In this document: piece after piece, positions 4,370 through 5,478 of the stretch
How positions within the stretch are numbered: position 1 is the stretch's first letter
How the letters are laid out: each line of letters starts with the position of its first letter
NCBI GenBank assembly: GCA_031279925.1
Contig: JAITHQ010000229.1
Span: 1-5,478 of the forward strand
From: Treponema sp.
Lineage (GTDB): Bacteria > Spirochaetota > Spirochaetia > Treponematales > Breznakiellaceae
DNA: 5,478 nt
Direction of reading: 5' to 3'
Made by a program: the position numbers and the translations under genes
Notes under the pieces: model-generated
The model's input: only the letters and a program-made list of their open reading frames with translations
Database searches by the model: none
Told to the model about the DNA's origin: nothing

Positions 4370-5478
4370 ATGAACATTGTCCAAAAACTTTCTTCAAAGA
4401 ATTTTCTCGTGTTTAACCTGGTGCTTATCGGGGTTATTTTCGGTTTTTCGCTGGCTTTTTTGTCGTTTTCCTGTTCAACGCCCAAGGCGCGGAATACCGC
4501 CCAGGCCCAGCAGAACCAGGTGATTATTCCCCAGGACTCCCTTGCCGTGGCAGAAGGTTTACAGAACGCCTTCCGTTCGGTGGCCGACAAAGTGCTTCCC
4601 TCGGTGGTAGAACTTAAAACTGTTTCCATAAGGCGGCAGACCATCCCCAATTTTAACGGAATCCCCTGGGAATTCTTTTTTGGCCCCCGCGACCGGGAGC
4701 CGGACGGCAGGGGAGGCCGGGAACGGGAGTACCGGTCCCAGGGCCTTGGTTCGGGAATTATCGTCCGCCAGAGCAACGGAACCTATTATGCGATCACCAA
4801 TCACCATGTGGTAAACGAGGCCAACGAGATCAGGGTGGCCACCAAGGACGGCAAGGAGTATCCGGCGGAACTGGTGGGAAAAGACGAGCGCAAGGACCTT
4901 GCGATGATTTCGTTTAAGACCACCGATCACTATCCTTTGGCCGTGCTGGGCGATTCGGATGCGGTGCGGGTAGGCGACTGGGCTATCGCAATGGGCAACC
5001 CCCTGGGCGAGCAGTTTTCTTTTTCGGTGACAATGGGGATCGTCAGCGCCGTGGGGCGCACCGGCGGGCCCGGGGGAAACATCAACGATTTTATCCAGAC
5101 CGACGCCCCGATTAACCAGGGCAATTCCGGCGGGCCCCTGGTCAACATCCGGGGAGAAGTGATCGGCATCAACACCTGGATTGCGAGTAACACCTCAGGC
5201 GGGGGCAGCGTGGGCCTGGGTTTTGCCATTCCGATAAACAACACGAAACGCACGATAGACGAGTTCATCACTTCAGGCGCTATCAGCTACGGCTGGCTTG
5301 GCGTATCACTCAACGAGCCGGGCAGGGACACGCTGGCGGCGCTGGGGCTTGAAGGCAAACGGGGGGCGCTGGCCGCCCAGGTTTTTCTTGACTCACCGGC
5401 GGACAAAGGGGGCATTAGGCCCGGCGATTTTATCACCCACGTGAACGGCAAGGAAACCAGGGGGATGAACCAGCTGAC
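4370..5478 (+). CDS. HtrA/DegP-family serine protease, partial (3' end beyond window)
   Basis: The 369 residues seen are the N-terminal part of a membrane-tethered trypsin-like protease/chaperone acting on misfolded envelope proteins. Residues 12-34 form one hydrophobic segment ending LSFSC. C35 could be a lipidation site in the relaxed spirochaetal sense, or the segment may be a plain signal anchor. A Gln-rich linker follows, then the protease domain at about 60-300 with the triad H146 (TNHHVV), D176 (KDLAMI) and S253 (GNSGGPL). A charged insertion at about 106-123, in the position of the LA loop, precedes GLGSG. The first PDZ domain starts near 305 (YGWLGV) and includes SPADKGGIRPGDFITHVNG before the cut. 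The start ATG at 4370 follows CAGGAG with a 5-base spacer. The reading frame is open to the edge. About 90-130 more residues, possibly a second PDZ, would be expected. DegP, DegQ and DegS types cannot be separated without the C-terminus. Confidence 0.93.
   Translation, partial: MNIVQKLSSKNFLVFNLVLIGVIFGFSLAFLSFSCSTPKARNTAQAQQNQVIIPQDSLAVAEGLQNAFRSVADKVLPSVVELKTVSIRRQTIPNFNGIPWEFFFGPRDREPDGRGGREREYRSQGLGSGIIVRQSNGTYYAITNHHVVNEANEIRVATKDGKEYPAELVGKDERKDLAMISFKTTDHYPLAVLGDSDAVRVGDWAIAMGNPLGEQFSFSVTMGIVSAVGRTGGPGGNINDFIQTDAPINQGNSGGPLVNIRGEVIGINTWIASNTSGGGSVGLGFAIPINNTKRTIDEFITSGAISYGWLGVSLNEPGRDTLAALGLEGKRGALAAQVFLDSPADKGGIRPGDFITHVNGKETRGMNQL

Noticed and set aside
4353..4373. Six-codon ORF MSQELL overlapping the htrA start as ATGA
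   Set aside because: It has no Shine-Dalgarno and begins directly after the candidate -10, so it would not be transcribed from that promoter. One overlap of this kind is easily chance.

Overview
The window looks like chromosomal DNA from a spirochaete, most likely a Treponema-type organism of moderate GC. This is an inference from overall gene style: a membrane-anchored HtrA protease, a free-standing J-domain protein beside methionine aminopeptidase, and palindrome-rich intergenic DNA. There is no rRNA or other decisive marker here, so genus-level placement is tentative. All five recognisable genes lie on the + strand, and the last runs off the right edge.

Region by region: 1-169 is an AT-rich leader that ends in a near-consensus promoter directly against the first start codon. 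170-754 encodes a CDP-alcohol phosphatidyltransferase (PgsA-like). One base after its stop, 756-2126 encodes an amidohydrolase that closely resembles 8-oxoguanine deaminase, so these two genes are probably one operon. 2127-2591 has no gene. It holds a pyrimidine-rich tract, a 99-bp MITE-like element with 13-bp terminal inverted repeats and TTA target duplications, a promoter candidate touching the element's right end, and a run of nested hairpins. 2592-3374 encodes a class-III J-domain protein. 3372-3503 is three tandem 44-bp repeats. 3503-4273 encodes type I methionine aminopeptidase (TTG start). 4274-4369 holds a dyad and a promoter candidate. 4370 to the edge is a DegP/HtrA serine protease with its catalytic triad and the beginning of its first PDZ domain.

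The most unusual region is 3371-3506. Each 44-bp unit carries a perfect AAGGAGG Shine-Dalgarno and a start codon (TTG). The period places each stop codon in a 4-base overlap (GTGA or TTGA) with the next start. The result is a relay: J-domain stop, then three 15-codon mini-ORFs in succession, then map. The same units carry GAACCTC and GAGGTTC segments that can pair in two mutually exclusive registers. One register hides the map Shine-Dalgarno and the other frees it. This could be a translational coupling or attenuation device feeding map, or simply a duplicated ribosome-binding site. Comparative and experimental data would separate these.

Functionally, the J-domain protein, methionine aminopeptidase and HtrA all concern protein maturation and quality control. 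PgsA makes phospholipid, and the deaminase handles a damaged or catabolic purine. No tRNA, rRNA or CRISPR array was seen.
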